DNA of 64,000 nucleotides from Sphingobacterium kitahiroshimense (GCF_025961315.1 NZ_JAOQNK010000001.1:2542001-2606000); one strand, 5' to 3'; positions 1 to 9,811 are shown, counted from the stretch's first letter. Numbers and translations are program-made. The notes: generated from the letters alone by a model not told the origin.

Positions 1-2209
1 GCGGATCTTTAACTTTAAGTCCTGCATCCAATCGGATAATAAAATAGTCGGAATCAAAACGAAGTCCAAAACCCGTTCCTATTGCAATCTGACTTAAAAA
101 TTTATTAAACTTAAACTCTCCGCCTGGATTTAATTCGTTCTCTTTTAATCGCCAAACATTTCCAAAGTCAACGAAGGTAGCACCATTCATCTTAGCTCCT
201 AATACGCTATTTAATATACGGAAACGATATTCAGCATTTCCTTCAATTTTGATTTCCCCTAATTGATCTAAGTTCCGAAGGTTCAACCGTAAGTCTTCAC
301 TGACACTTTCGCGATTATAATTTCCGGGACCCAATGTCCTCGCTTGCCAAGCACGCATGCCATTCATTCCGCCTCCGTAAAAGCTTTTTTCGAAAATCAT
401 GAGCGTCGAATTGTTTCCATAAGGAATAGCAATACCTGGATTGATCCTAAAAACAAATTGTCTATTGCCCCCTAGATTACGATAAAGACGATAGTCTAAT
501 TCCGTTTTGGCATACTGCAAATAAGGTACTCCAAGAACCCTTTTTTCGCCATCCGCCGTCCGGTCAAACTTAACTACCCGGCTTACAAGATCTAAAATAT
601 TACCACTTAAATCTACTGAGCCTTTGAAATAATTAAAATTTTCCTTCTTGGTCAGCTTCTTGGCGTTATAAGTGAATGCGTACTGGGATCCCAGACCAAA
701 ATACTCGCGGTTATTACTTCGTACATACAATAAATACCCTTGATCTATCAGGTTCTGAGCAAAATTATCGTTTAAACGTCCTTGTCTATATTCTAATACA
801 ATAGGCGTAAAGCTGTGGAATTTGTTTGCAGATTCGTGCCAGGAGTAATTTAATGTATTGATAAAATAACGGTTTGAATAGGTGGCATCCTGATTGAAGA
901 TTTGTAAGCTCGTCGAAAAAGTCGTTTTGGCTAAACCATACTGTGCGGTATTGCTGACAGGAAAAGGTGTCATCATACGTGGGACAATCAGATTTACACC
1001 GATCTGAATATCATTATTAAAGATTTTGTTAGAAATGCTACCACTAAGTCTAGGGTCAAACAAAATACCATAACGTAATTTTACTTCCAATAGTTCGGCT
1101 CCGCCAAAGATATTACGATGTGAAAATGTATTTCCGATATTAAAACCGCTCATACCTGAACTCAGTGTAAATTCACCTTCAATCTGATTTCCCATCAACG
1201 GACGAGGTACCATCTCATAGAAAGCATCCAATTTATTTGAATCTGTCTTTTGATAATGAATTTTAACACTCCGAAATCCATTCATTTCGTACAAACGATC
1301 GTAAGAAAGATTTTCTTTCGTCAGATTGTAAGGATTCCCAGATTTGATATACATATATCTGGTCAATGGTTTCAGACGAAAATTATTTGTTTCGTCTGTG
1401 AAATGGATCTTATTGATGCTGTCAAATGTCTGTTTAATTTCTTTCTTTGCTGTTCCAAAATTTCGAATAGTAACAAAGATATTATCAATGGTATATGCCT
1501 GATGTTTTGTTGAATCGCTTGGATTTTCAACCTGCACTTCTAAATTTAGCTGATTTTTCTTTGATATCGAATCTACAGCAACACGCATGTATTGACGGAT
1601 ATAATCAAAATAGCCATGATCACGCATAGCCATATACAATTTTTCTCTTTCTGTGATCAGGTTTACCGCATCATATTGATCTCCTTCTTTGATAACTGTA
1701 GCTGGTTTTACTTCTTTTTTATAAAGGTCGGCAACTATAGGGTCTGCAAAGTTGTACGTAATTTTGCTCATGTAGTAGGGATCGCCCTGAGTAACATTAA
1801 AATGAATGGTCGCTCTTTTCTTCTTAACTGCTATTTCAGGTGTTACGCTAGCACCAAAATAACCTTTTGTAAATAAAAATCTTTTTATCTGTGTCGCAGA
1901 TAAATCAACTAAACCAGAATCTAATAAATGGGGGGCTTCACCGACATTTCTGATATTACGTTTCTTATATTTTCCATCTTTTGTATTAAAAAGATTATAG
2001 ATAAATAAGTTAACCCGCGAATTGACCTTAATCTCATTCGAGATGTAGAGTGAGGTTGTTTCTTTGAGCTCAGGTTTCACACCATGGATATCCACATGAT
2101 CTACCAAAGCTTGGTCCTCATTTAAGAAACGTGCTGTACGGCAAGATGTGAAAATTAGCAACAAAAGCGTTATACTTGTAAAAGCTAAAAGGCGTTGATT
2201 ATTTATCAT
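1..2209 (-). CDS. tamL: TamL-like BamA/TamA-family outer membrane assembly lipoprotein (C-terminus cut by window edge)
   Basis: The frame is open on the minus strand from the ATG at 2209 to the left edge, about 736 codons. The first 22 residues form a lipoprotein signal ending in LLLLIFTSC with the lipid cysteine at residue 23. This is followed by POTRA-like alpha/beta stretches and a long region of alternating barrel strands. The segment read around 330-385 gives GGGMNGMRAWQARTLGPG, the Bacteroidota version of the conserved loop-6 motif of Omp85 barrels. TamL is the lipidated TamA counterpart thought to work with TamB in outer-membrane biogenesis. Roughly the last 50-70 residues are probably missing. 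Its start codon lies only six bases from that of the divergent methyltransferase gene. I am confident of the Omp85 family, less so of TamL against another BamA paralogue. Confidence 0.85.
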   Translation of the reverse strand, partial: MINNQRLLAFTSITLLLLIFTSCRTARFLNEDQALVDHVDIHGVKPELKETTSLYISNEIKVNSRVNLFIYNLFNTKDGKYKKRNIRNVGEAPHLLDSGLVDLSATQIKRFLFTKGYFGASVTPEIAVKKKRATIHFNVTQGDPYYMSKITYNFADPIVADLYKKEVKPATVIKEGDQYDAVNLITEREKLYMAMRDHGYFDYIRQYMRVAVDSISKKNQLNLEVQVENPSDSTKHQAYTIDNIFVTIRNFGTAKKEIKQTFDSINKIHFTDETNNFRLKPLTRYMYIKSGNPYNLTKENLSYDRLYEMNGFRSVKIHYQKTDSNKLDAFYEMVPRPLMGNQIEGEFTLSSGMSGFNIGNTFSHRNIFGGAELLEVKLRYGILFDPRLSGSISNKIFNNDIQIGVNLIVPRMMTPFPVSNTAQYGLAKTTFSTSLQIFNQDATYSNRYFINTLNYSWHESANKFHSFTPIVLEYRQGRLNDNFAQNLIDQGYLLYVRSNNREYFGLGSQYAFTYNAKKLTKKENFNYFKGSVDLSGNILDLVSRVVKFDRTADGEKRVLGVPYLQYAKTELDYRLYRNLGGNRQFVFRINPGIAIPYGNNSTLMIFEKSFYGGGMNGMRAWQARTLGPGNYNRESVSEDLRLNLRNLDQLGEIKIEGNAEYRFRILNSVLGAKMNGATFVDFGNVWRLKENELNPGGEFKFNKFLSQIAIGTGFGLRFDSDYFIIRLDAGLKVKDP

Positions 2210-2215
2210 TAAAAA

Positions 2216-2965
2216 ATGTTGTCAAAAGCACAAATTACTCTAATATCATCACTTCAAAATAAAAAGTTTCGCAAACAACATGGTCTTTTTATTGTCGAAG
2301 GAATAAAATCTGTTATCGAATTTCTATCTTCCTCCTATCAAGTTGACAGCTTATTTTATACAGAAGATGTACTCGCAAAAGTGGGTAAAATATCGGGAAA
2401 AATAAAATCTTATGTGCTGACTGAAAACGAATTTCAAAAAATCAGCAGCTTAAAATCTCCACAGGGTATACTGGCTCTGGTACATATACCGAAACAGAAG
2501 GCATTAGCCATAAAAGATTTCAAAGGACAGCATACCTTACTCTTGGACGACATTCAGGATCCTGGAAATCTCGGCACCATTATCCGCACAGCCGAATGGT
2601 TTGGTTTTCAACAGATCCTTTGTTCAATTGGTACTGTCGATGCTTATAATCCTAAAGTTGTTCAGGCTACAATGGGTTCTCTTTCACGTATCGAGATCCA
2701 TTATCTCGATTTAAAAGCTTTTATTCAAGAGGCTCAAATACCTGTTTTTGGTGCTTTACTCAACGGCGATAGTATTTACGAAACCGACTGGAGAGATGAA
2801 GGTCTCCTTATTCTGGGAAATGAGGGAAATGGCATTTCGGATGAACTAATTGAATTGGTCGACAAACCGGTCACGATTCCGAGGATCGGTGAGGCAGAAT
2901 CTTTAAATGTCGCTGTAGCAACCACCATCTTTTGTTCGGAAATAGCGCGAACAAAAAAATTATAA
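2216..2965 (+). CDS. TrmH/SpoU-family RNA 2'-O-methyltransferase
   Basis: The 249-residue product has the two-part layout of SpoU enzymes. An N-terminal substrate-binding domain (residues 1-95, KKFRKQHGLFIVEGIKSV) is followed by a SPOUT domain whose knot motifs are DDIQDPGNLGTIIRTAEWFG (about 117-136), LILGNEGNGIS, and IGEAESLNVAVATTIF near the C-terminus. Such enzymes transfer a methyl group from S-adenosylmethionine to a ribose of rRNA or tRNA. The target base cannot be read from the sequence, and RlmB is encoded separately at 43956-44729. It is divergent from the TamL-like gene, a pairing I recall as common in Bacteroidota. A weak TATACTTG element at 2171-2178, inside the neighbour's coding region, could be its promoter. 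Confidence 0.9.
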   Translation: MLSKAQITLISSLQNKKFRKQHGLFIVEGIKSVIEFLSSSYQVDSLFYTEDVLAKVGKISGKIKSYVLTENEFQKISSLKSPQGILALVHIPKQKALAIKDFKGQHTLLLDDIQDPGNLGTIIRTAEWFGFQQILCSIGTVDAYNPKVVQATMGSLSRIEIHYLDLKAFIQEAQIPVFGALLNGDSIYETDWRDEGLLILGNEGNGISDELIELVDKPVTIPRIGEAESLNVAVATTIFCSEIARTKKL

Positions 2966-2968
2966 GAC

Positions 2969-3006
2969 ATCGCCTTCTCTCAAAAAGAAGGCGATTCATT
3001 TTTTAC
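2969..3006 (+). terminator. Rho-independent terminator after the SpoU methyltransferase
   Basis: A perfect 10-bp stem (ATCGCCTTCT at 2969-2978 with 2986-2995) and a 7-base loop is followed by a T-rich run. It begins four bases after the methyltransferase stop codon. Confidence 0.85.
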
Positions 3007-3027
3007 ACAAACAAGAGTCCGTTTACC

Positions 3028-4206
3028 ATGACTGAAAATAAATCCATATATACATTACAATTTGCCCTTCTCTGCCTGAGTTCGCTACTGTTCTCAGCGA
3101 GTTTCAATATGATTATTCCAGAGCTTCCGAACTACTTGAGCCAAATGGGGGGAGCCGAACATAAGGGTCTAATCATAGCCTTATTTACTTTAACAGCTGG
3201 TATCTCGCGTCCTTTCAGTGGTAAATTGACCGATCGATGGGGTCGCGTGCCGGTCATGGCCATCGGGTCTATTGTTTGTTTCTTATGCGGTTTTCTATAT
3301 CCTGTGCTCACGACAGTCTCCGGTTTTCTTCTTTTGAGATTGATTCATGGTTTTTCAACAGGTTTCAAACCTACTGCTACTTCAGCTTACGTTGCTGATA
3401 TCATACCACGCGAACGCTGGGGTGAAGCTTTGGGGATGCATGGTCTCTGTTTTGCAATTGGCGGTGCAGTAGGTCCCGCTATCGGTAGTGCTATTTTCCA
3501 GTATTTTGGTATCAATATCATGTTCTATAGCTCATCGCTTTTTGCGCTTCTTTCTATTGTTATTGTCATGAATATGAAGGAAACACTTGCAAAAAAAGAA
3601 AAGCTAAATTTATCCATGTTCAAAATCTCGCGTACCGACATCATTGATATCGGTGTATTACCAGCGGGAATTGTAACGTTTCTATCTTACTCCGCATTTG
3701 GAGCCATATTGACATTAATCCCCGATTGGAGTGATCACCTCAATCTGAGCAATAAGGGGATATTCTTTGCCGCATATACGATTGCATCAATTTTGATCCG
3801 CTTCATATCAGGAAAAGCATCGGACAGATATGGACGTACCAAAGTAATTATGATCGGGTTATTTATTGTTGGTATTTCTTTATACCTCATTGGACAGGGA
3901 GATTCCTTTAACAAACTGATGTTAGGTGCAAGTATATACGGTATCGGTACAGGAATCTTATCTCCTGCGATCAATGCCTGGACCATAGACCTTGGTAAGC
4001 ATAATCAACGTGGACGTGCGGTAGCGACGATGTACATATCGATGGAGGCAGGTATTGGTTTAGGAGCCTTATTTGCAGGGATGTACTATCAGGATATTAT
4101 CACCAGGATACCGCAAGTGATGTATTTTAATGCTTTGTTTTTAGGTATCGCTTTACTGTATATGTTTTTTTGGCAAGGATTTAGCTATAGAAAGAAAAAA
4201 GCTTAA
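3028..4206 (+). CDS. Major facilitator superfamily (MFS) transporter
   Basis: A 392-residue inner-membrane protein with about twelve hydrophobic segments. The MFS motif A appears after TM2 as GKLTDRWGRVPV and again at the matching place in the second half as GKASDRYGRTKV, which is the usual sign of the duplicated six-helix fold. The frame is open further upstream to 2932, but that would run through the preceding terminator and add a basic stretch that is not membrane-like, so I start at the ATG at 3028 (MTENKSIYTLQF). A drug/proton antiporter role is plausible, but the substrate is unknown. The AI-2E-family gene follows 46 bases downstream and may be co-transcribed. Confidence 0.88.
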   Translation: MTENKSIYTLQFALLCLSSLLFSASFNMIIPELPNYLSQMGGAEHKGLIIALFTLTAGISRPFSGKLTDRWGRVPVMAIGSIVCFLCGFLYPVLTTVSGFLLLRLIHGFSTGFKPTATSAYVADIIPRERWGEALGMHGLCFAIGGAVGPAIGSAIFQYFGINIMFYSSSLFALLSIVIVMNMKETLAKKEKLNLSMFKISRTDIIDIGVLPAGIVTFLSYSAFGAILTLIPDWSDHLNLSNKGIFFAAYTIASILIRFISGKASDRYGRTKVIMIGLFIVGISLYLIGQGDSFNKLMLGASIYGIGTGILSPAINAWTIDLGKHNQRGRAVATMYISMEAGIGLGALFAGMYYQDIITRIPQVMYFNALFLGIALLYMFFWQGFSYRKKKA

Positions 4207-4252
4207 TTGTATTCTCAATTAAGATTAACCCTTTATTTGTTAGCAGTCATAT

Positions 4253-5449
4253 ATGGAAAGTAAATCAGGAAAAAAACCGTATTCAGTTGAGCTTGCCTCA
4301 AGTTTGTTTGCCCTGGCATTAATCATCGGATTTTTATATGTCACTCAAAGTGTTATCGTACCGTTACTTTTTGCGATCATTCTTTCAATGACGCTCTACC
4401 CGATTGCATCATTTTTTGAAAATAAATTGAGATTTGGAAAGGCGGCCGCTTCGATCATGGCTGTTATTATTGCCATCTTAATTATCAGCACTTTGATATG
4501 GTTTATTGTACATCAAAGTATTATTATTGGAAAAGATGCTGTGGCGATTCAGGAAAAAGTATTGGCTGCTGTAGAATCAATACAGAACTGGATTCAATCT
4601 CAATTTGGATTAGAGCGAAGTGAGGTGATTCAAAAGATGAAAGAGCAAGGAAATAATGCTTTGGAAAATGTGGGTGGTTATATGTCTACCGCTTTTGGTT
4701 CAATCGGAAGTACATTAGCAGGTGTTATATTAGTTCCTATCTTTATTTTCTTTCTCCTTTACTACCGTGATTTTTTCAAAGAGTTTTTCTTTAAATCGTT
4801 CAAAAACACGGATAACAAGAAAATTCATGCTGTACTGAGCAAAATCTATGAGGTGGTACAAAGTTATTGTTTGGGGCTTGTAACAGTGATGGGAATTGTC
4901 GCTGTACTGAATACTGTTGGTCTCATGTTGATGGGTATTCAATACGCCTGGTTTTTCGGTTCTATGGCTTCTTTACTCATGTTATTGCCTTATATCGGTA
5001 TCGCTATTGGCTCAATCTTACCGGCTTTGTTTGCTTTGGCAACAAAAGATAGCGCTTTATATGCGGTCGGTGTGATTGCTTGGTTCCAAGTGGTTCAATT
5101 TTTAGAAGGTAATATCATTACTCCTAATATCGTCGGCAGTAAAGTAAGTATCAATCCCCTGATGGCTATTATTGCTATTCTACTGGGCGGAATGATTTTT
5201 GGTTTAGCAGGATTAATTCTAGCGCTACCCATGTTCGCAACTTTAAAGGTGATTTTTGATGCGATCCCCAGCATGGAGCCTATCGGATATTTAATCGGTG
5301 AGCCTGAAAAAGAGCATCTCAAACGAAATGCAACACAGGAATTGCTTCAAAAATGGGGAATCGTACGGAAACCTAAAAAGTTTCTTCCACCAACTGTTGT
5401 TGAATCGGCTTCGCCGGATGATACAAACAGTACTGATAAAAAACTGTAA
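4253..5449 (+). CDS. AI-2E family transporter (PerM/TqsA-like)
   Basis: The 398-residue product has an N-terminal pair of membrane helices (about 15-80), a periplasmic/amphipathic middle (85-145), and a bundle of hydrophobic helices from 150 to 350. The stretches GLVTVMGIVAVLNTVGLMLM and LLPYIGIAIGSILPALFALA are typical of the AI-2E exporter family (PF01594). Members include E. coli TqsA, implicated in autoinducer-2 export, and Na+/H+ antiporters, so the name does not establish the substrate. The C-terminal 50 residues are charged and likely cytoplasmic. It ends just before a hairpin shared with the convergent hydroxylase gene. Confidence 0.88.
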   Translation: MESKSGKKPYSVELASSLFALALIIGFLYVTQSVIVPLLFAIILSMTLYPIASFFENKLRFGKAAASIMAVIIAILIISTLIWFIVHQSIIIGKDAVAIQEKVLAAVESIQNWIQSQFGLERSEVIQKMKEQGNNALENVGGYMSTAFGSIGSTLAGVILVPIFIFFLLYYRDFFKEFFFKSFKNTDNKKIHAVLSKIYEVVQSYCLGLVTVMGIVAVLNTVGLMLMGIQYAWFFGSMASLLMLLPYIGIAIGSILPALFALATKDSALYAVGVIAWFQVVQFLEGNIITPNIVGSKVSINPLMAIIAILLGGMIFGLAGLILALPMFATLKVIFDAIPSMEPIGYLIGEPEKEHLKRNATQELLQKWGIVRKPKKFLPPTVVESASPDDTNSTDKKL

Positions 5450-5474
5450 ACACTCTTTTACTAAGTGATAAAAC

Positions 5475-5520
5475 AATTCGTCCAAGGATCTGAAAGATGA
5501 TTCTTGGACGAATTATTTTA
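5475..5520. terminator. Bidirectional terminator between convergent genes
   Basis: AATTCGTCCAAG at 5475-5486 pairs perfectly with 5503-5514 (12 bp, 16-base loop), followed by ATTTTATAT. It lies between the stops of the AI-2E-family gene and the minus-strand hydroxylase gene. Confidence 0.75.
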
Positions 5521-5585
5521 TATGATCATTTATTGCAACCGGATTTTTAATGGTTGACATTGCTGAATTAAGTGTATTCCTGGTT

Positions 5586-6305
5586 TCAGGATTCCCGATG
5601 AGTTTTGAATAGTCTATCCCAGATTGAGGTATAAAAACCAAAATTGACATGAATATCATGATGATGATTCATATGAAAAAGACCATTGGTGATCCATCGA
5701 TTTTTAAACTCAAACAGATTAAACCCAATATGTCCTAATATTGCCCACAAGAGATTGAATCCTAGATAAAAACCAACTGTAAAAATATCGCAGGAAATTA
5801 ACATAAAGGTGATGATCAGAATGGCTCCGAACATCACATTTTCTAGTGGATGCATCACAAAGAGACTCAATGCATTTGTACGTTCGAAAGTATGGTGCCT
5901 ATAATGAAAATAACGGTATAAAATAGATTTGTGAACAAGCCAGTGCAGTATAAACATCAAAAAATCCACAAGAAACAAAACGCCTAAAAATTTGATTGGA
6001 AATACCTTCCAATCAAGATCAACTATTTTAATCCATCCAATTCTTAACATATAAATGCCCGCAATGGCAACAACCGCATTAAGGGAGATATTTAAAATTG
6101 CATTTCCTATATCTGCTTTCAATATGGGATGACGCTCAACCAACTCCTGCTTGCTGTTATACAGATAGTGCGCCACAGCATAAAATATGATGGATAAGAA
6201 AAATAGCAGAAAATTCCCTAGAAATGCTATTTGTACGACTACCGAAAAATCTGCCTGATGTAAGTAATCAACAATTTCTCCCCCCATTGTATCCATTTTC
6301 TTCAC
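5586..6305 (-). CDS. Sterol desaturase / fatty acid hydroxylase superfamily protein
   Basis: A 239-residue integral membrane protein with hydrophobic helices at about 25-48, 68-90 and 105-123. The histidine clusters that bind the di-iron centre are present: HWLVH (121-125), HYRHH (134-138), H152, H192 and HMNHHH (211-216). The family hydroxylates or desaturates lipid substrates with O2 at the membrane; bacterial members act on fatty acids, carotenoids or sphingolipids. The exact substrate is not visible, but Sphingobacteriaceae make sphingolipids, so a lipid-hydroxylating role is reasonable. ATG codons at residues 4 and 7 are alternative starts. It is divergent from the GNAT gene at 6366. Confidence 0.85.
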   Translation of the reverse strand: MKKMDTMGGEIVDYLHQADFSVVVQIAFLGNFLLFFLSIIFYAVAHYLYNSKQELVERHPILKADIGNAILNISLNAVVAIAGIYMLRIGWIKIVDLDWKVFPIKFLGVLFLVDFLMFILHWLVHKSILYRYFHYRHHTFERTNALSLFVMHPLENVMFGAILIITFMLISCDIFTVGFYLGFNLLWAILGHIGFNLFEFKNRWITNGLFHMNHHHDIHVNFGFYTSIWDRLFKTHRES

Positions 6306-6365
6306 TAAGCTTTAAATAGTTGAAGATAATTAATTTCTATTAACTTTACTTTAAATAATATTTTT

Positions 6366-6905
6366 ATGAAATACGTACCTACACTCGAAACGGAGAGACT
6401 ACTTATTCGTCCGATAACTTTAGATGATATTGAAGCATTCTATGCGATGGATTCGCAACCGGAAGTTCATCTTTATTTAAACAGATCTCCTTTAAAATCG
6501 AGTGAAGAGGCAAAAGATTATATTCTTAGTTTGCTGCAGCAATATGACGCATATGGTACAGGACGTGTTGCTGTTATTGAAAAAGCAACAAATCAATTTA
6601 TAGGCTGGACCGGATTTAAATTTATCGACGAACCGATGAATGATCGGGTCAATTTTCTAGACTTTGGCTATCGCTATCGTAAAGAGTCCTGGGGTAAAGG
6701 TTATGCCACAGAAGCGGCATTGGCCTGTATTGCCTTTTACTATGAAAACATGACGCATATACCTCTCCATGCCATTACGCACGTCGATAATCAAGGTTCG
6801 CGAAATGTATTGGAGAAGGCTGGATTTAAGATTACGGATACTTTTAAGTTTACCATCTGGGACATGGACTGTTATTGGTATGATCGGGTTGAAGATGCTA
6901 AATAA
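6366..6905 (+). CDS. GNAT family N-acetyltransferase (RimJ/RimL type)
   Basis: The 179-residue protein begins ETERLLIRPITLDDIEAFYA, the usual opening of RimJ/RimL-type acetyltransferases. It carries the acetyl-CoA pyrophosphate-binding motif ESWGKGYATEAALACIAF (about 108-125) and the C-terminal NQGSRNVLEKAGFKI stretch. It should move an acetyl group from acetyl-CoA to a primary amine, such as a protein N-terminus or small molecule; the substrate cannot be inferred. It stands alone between the divergent hydroxylase gene and parC. Confidence 0.85.
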   Translation: MKYVPTLETERLLIRPITLDDIEAFYAMDSQPEVHLYLNRSPLKSSEEAKDYILSLLQQYDAYGTGRVAVIEKATNQFIGWTGFKFIDEPMNDRVNFLDFGYRYRKESWGKGYATEAALACIAFYYENMTHIPLHAITHVDNQGSRNVLEKAGFKITDTFKFTIWDMDCYWYDRVEDAK

Positions 6906-6984
6906 GACCTGAATGCATCTTTTCTGAATTTAGAATGCCACTTTTGAATGTTGAAATTTTCAATGTAAATCTATTTGTATATCC

Positions 6985-7017
6985 TTTGGATAAAACGAAA
7001 TGCTTTTCGTATTTTTA
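6985..7017 (+). promoter_or_regulatory. Predicted parC promoter
   Basis: TTTG at 6985-6988, a 21-base spacer and TATTTTTA at 7010-7017 (7 of 8 to TAnnTTTG) fit the Bacteroidota housekeeping promoter. The leader would be about 60 bases. Confidence 0.45.
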
Positions 7018-7080
7018 CGCTTGCAAAAAACGATGCTTTCTTGCAGCAAATTAGAATAAAAACACCATATTATTGATTAC

Positions 7081-9780
7081 ATGAGTGAAGAAACAAACTA
7101 TCCTGCAGACGATAATCAAGAAGAATTAAATAACGGACAGACAAATAACAGTAAAACAATTCCACTTTCGGGTTTGTATGAAAACTGGTTTTTGGACTAT
7201 GCATCTTATGTTATTTTAGATCGCGCTGTACCTCATATCAATGATGGTTTTAAACCTGTACAACGACGTATCCTCCATTCATTGAAAGAGATGGATGACG
7301 GAAGATATAACAAAGCCGCCAATGTAATTGGTAACACGATGAAATATCATCCTCATGGTGATGCTTCAATCGGCGATGCTATGGTTCAGATCGGTCAAAA
7401 AAATCTACTGATTGACTGTCAGGGGAACTGGGGTGATCCTATTACCGGAGATGCTTCTGCTGCTCCTCGTTATATCGAAGGACGTCTATCGAAGTTTGCT
7501 CTGGATGTTGTCTTCAATCCAGAAACTACAAACTGGCAATTGAGTTATGACGGCCGTAATAAAGAACCGGTTACATTACCTGTAAAATTCCCGCTATTGC
7601 TAGCTCAAGGTGCTGAGGGTATTGCTGTAGGTTTGGCTACCAAAATTATGCCTCATAATTTTCTGGAGTTAATTGATGGTTCTATTCAGGTTTTGAATGG
7701 CGAAAGACCACATATCCTTCCTGATTTTCCAACGGGGGGAATGGCAGATTGCTCAGCTTATAATGAGGGTCAACGCGGTGGCAAGATACGTGTACGTGCA
7801 AAAATTGAAGAGCGTGATAAGAAAACTTTAGCGATTACTGAAATTCCTTTTGGAACAACTACCGGTGGATTGATAGACAGCGTAGTTGCTGCTAATGATA
7901 AGGGAAAAATCAAAATCAAGAAAATCGAAGATAATACGGCAGAGTTTGTGGAGATTATAGTGCATCTAGCTCCGGGAATATCTCCTGATGTTACGATTGA
8001 TGCTTTATTTGCTTTCACAGCCTGTGAGGTGTCCATTTCACCAAATACCTGTGTGATCAAAGAAGATAAACCGCACTTTTTGAGTGTTAATGATATCTTG
8101 ATTGAAAACACCATCAATACAAAGAACTTATTAAAACAAGAACTTGAAATCAAATTACATGATCTCTTAGAGAAGATATTCTTCAGCAGTTTACTGAAAA
8201 TCTTCATTCAAGAAGGTATGTATAAGCATCCTCAATACGAAAATGCTGGAGATTTCGATACGGTTGTTGAAGTGCTAAATGGTCTTTTCGAACCGTTCTT
8301 CTCCCAGTTCTACCGTCCTATCGTCCCTGAAGATTATAAGCGATTGATCGATAAACCGATGAGTAGCATCACGCGCTTTGATGTGAAAAAGGCTGATGAT
8401 CAGATGGCTTCTCTAGAGGATGAAATCAAGAATGTTAAACGCCATCTTAAACACTTGACTGACTATGCAATTGCATGGTATGAAAGATTGCGTGATAAAT
8501 ATGGTAAAGGTCGTGGCCGCAAGACTGAATTAAGAGCTTTTGATCGCGTTGAAGCTACACAGGTAGCTTTGGCCAATGCAAAACTATATGTCAACCGCGA
8601 AGAGGGTTTCATCGGTTCAGGCATGAAGAAAGACGAGTTTGTGTGCGACTGTTCGGACATCGATGACATCATTGTTTTCCGTGCGGATGGTAAGTATGTC
8701 GTTACCAAAATTCAGGACAAAGTATTTGTCGGAAAAGATATCATCCATGTCGCTGTCTTTAAAAAAGGTGATGAGCGAACAATTTACAATGCCATCTATA
8801 AAGAAGGAGACACGGGTACAAGTTTCATCAAACGTTTTGCTGTTGTCGGTGTGACACGTGATAAAGAATATGACATCAGCAAAGGATCAAAGGGGTCTAA
8901 AGTAACTTACTTCACTGCAAATCCGAATGGAGAGGCGGAGATTGTCAATATTCAGCTGAAACCGCATACGAAATTGAGAAAGCTTAATTTTGATATGAAT
9001 TTTGCTGAGATTGCTATTAAAGGCCGTGCATCTCAAGGAAATATTGTTTCGAAATATCCGGTTAAAAAGATCACATTCAAAAGCGCCGGGGTTTCTACCT
9101 TAGCTGGCCGTAAGATCTGGTTTGATAAAATAACGAAACGTCTAAATGCTGATGAAAGAGGTCAGTATTTAGGGGAGTTTGATGGTGACGACAAAATTTT
9201 GATCGTCATGTCGGACGGTACTTACGAGCTGTCTAATTTTGATCTGAGCAATTATTTCGATGATAAGATGATTCGCATCGAGAAATACTTCCCTGATCAT
9301 GTCTATACTGCAATCCATCAAGATGGTAAATCGGGTACCTACTATGTGAAGCGATTTAAATTTGATGATATTCCTGTCGGTAAAAGTGTATCATTTATTA
9401 ATGATGAACCGGGTTCAAAACTTATCGTGCTGACAAACAGTACAGAGCCTGTGGTACACCTGGAAGTTCTGAAAGGAAAATCGCAGACAGAGGAGAGTTT
9501 AGATCAACCTTTGAATGAGATCATTGATGTCAAAGGTTTGAAAGCGCAAGGTAACCGCCTATCCTTTCATACGGTGAAGAGTGTTAAACTGACTACTGAT
9601 GAAATTGATCTGGCCGTGAATGCTAAGGAAGAGGTGACAGCTCCTACTGAAACTTCTGAATCTGGTGAGGAAACGGAAAAGACAGCTGAAGCAACGAATA
9701 GCCAAAGTGATATTAAACTGGAAATAACAAATCCTGACGATATCCAAACGGATAATGGCGGTCAGATTGAGTTATTCTAA
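7081..9780 (+). CDS. parC: DNA topoisomerase IV subunit A (GyrA/ParC family)
   Basis: The 899-residue type IIA topoisomerase subunit breaks and rejoins DNA. The winged-helix/tower core starts with GFKPVQRRILHSLKEMDDGRYNKAA, the quinolone-determining region includes KYHPHGDASIGDAMV, and the catalytic Arg-Tyr pair is R130-Y131 in SAAPRYIEGRLS. The C-terminal half carries degenerate beta-pinwheel repeats and ends in an acidic tail finishing IELF. The sequence is closer in style to the Bacteroidota ParC than to GyrA, but no parE is adjacent here, so the name rests on family resemblance. It ends at a strong terminator shared with msrA. Confidence 0.88.
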   Translation: MSEETNYPADDNQEELNNGQTNNSKTIPLSGLYENWFLDYASYVILDRAVPHINDGFKPVQRRILHSLKEMDDGRYNKAANVIGNTMKYHPHGDASIGDAMVQIGQKNLLIDCQGNWGDPITGDASAAPRYIEGRLSKFALDVVFNPETTNWQLSYDGRNKEPVTLPVKFPLLLAQGAEGIAVGLATKIMPHNFLELIDGSIQVLNGERPHILPDFPTGGMADCSAYNEGQRGGKIRVRAKIEERDKKTLAITEIPFGTTTGGLIDSVVAANDKGKIKIKKIEDNTAEFVEIIVHLAPGISPDVTIDALFAFTACEVSISPNTCVIKEDKPHFLSVNDILIENTINTKNLLKQELEIKLHDLLEKIFFSSLLKIFIQEGMYKHPQYENAGDFDTVVEVLNGLFEPFFSQFYRPIVPEDYKRLIDKPMSSITRFDVKKADDQMASLEDEIKNVKRHLKHLTDYAIAWYERLRDKYGKGRGRKTELRAFDRVEATQVALANAKLYVNREEGFIGSGMKKDEFVCDCSDIDDIIVFRADGKYVVTKIQDKVFVGKDIIHVAVFKKGDERTIYNAIYKEGDTGTSFIKRFAVVGVTRDKEYDISKGSKGSKVTYFTANPNGEAEIVNIQLKPHTKLRKLNFDMNFAEIAIKGRASQGNIVSKYPVKKITFKSAGVSTLAGRKIWFDKITKRLNADERGQYLGEFDGDDKILIVMSDGTYELSNFDLSNYFDDKMIRIEKYFPDHVYTAIHQDGKSGTYYVKRFKFDDIPVGKSVSFINDEPGSKLIVLTNSTEPVVHLEVLKGKSQTEESLDQPLNEIIDVKGLKAQGNRLSFHTVKSVKLTTDEIDLAVNAKEEVTAPTETSESGEETEKTAEATNSQSDIKLEITNPDDIQTDNGGQIELF

Positions 9781-9811
9781 AACATATATGCAAATAGCTT
9801 TACAGCTATTT

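Noticed and set aside
1250..1876. Two plus-strand open frames of 87 and 94 codons
   Set aside because: They lie wholly inside the minus-strand TamL-like gene, whose translation is clearly meaningful, and have no family resemblance.
2932..3027. Extended N-terminus of the MFS transporter
   Set aside because: It would overlap the methyltransferase end and the terminator hairpin and adds a basic non-membrane segment.
7770..8207. 145-codon minus-strand frame inside parC
   Set aside because: It is antisense to the well-conserved topoisomerase core and shows no recognisable protein.
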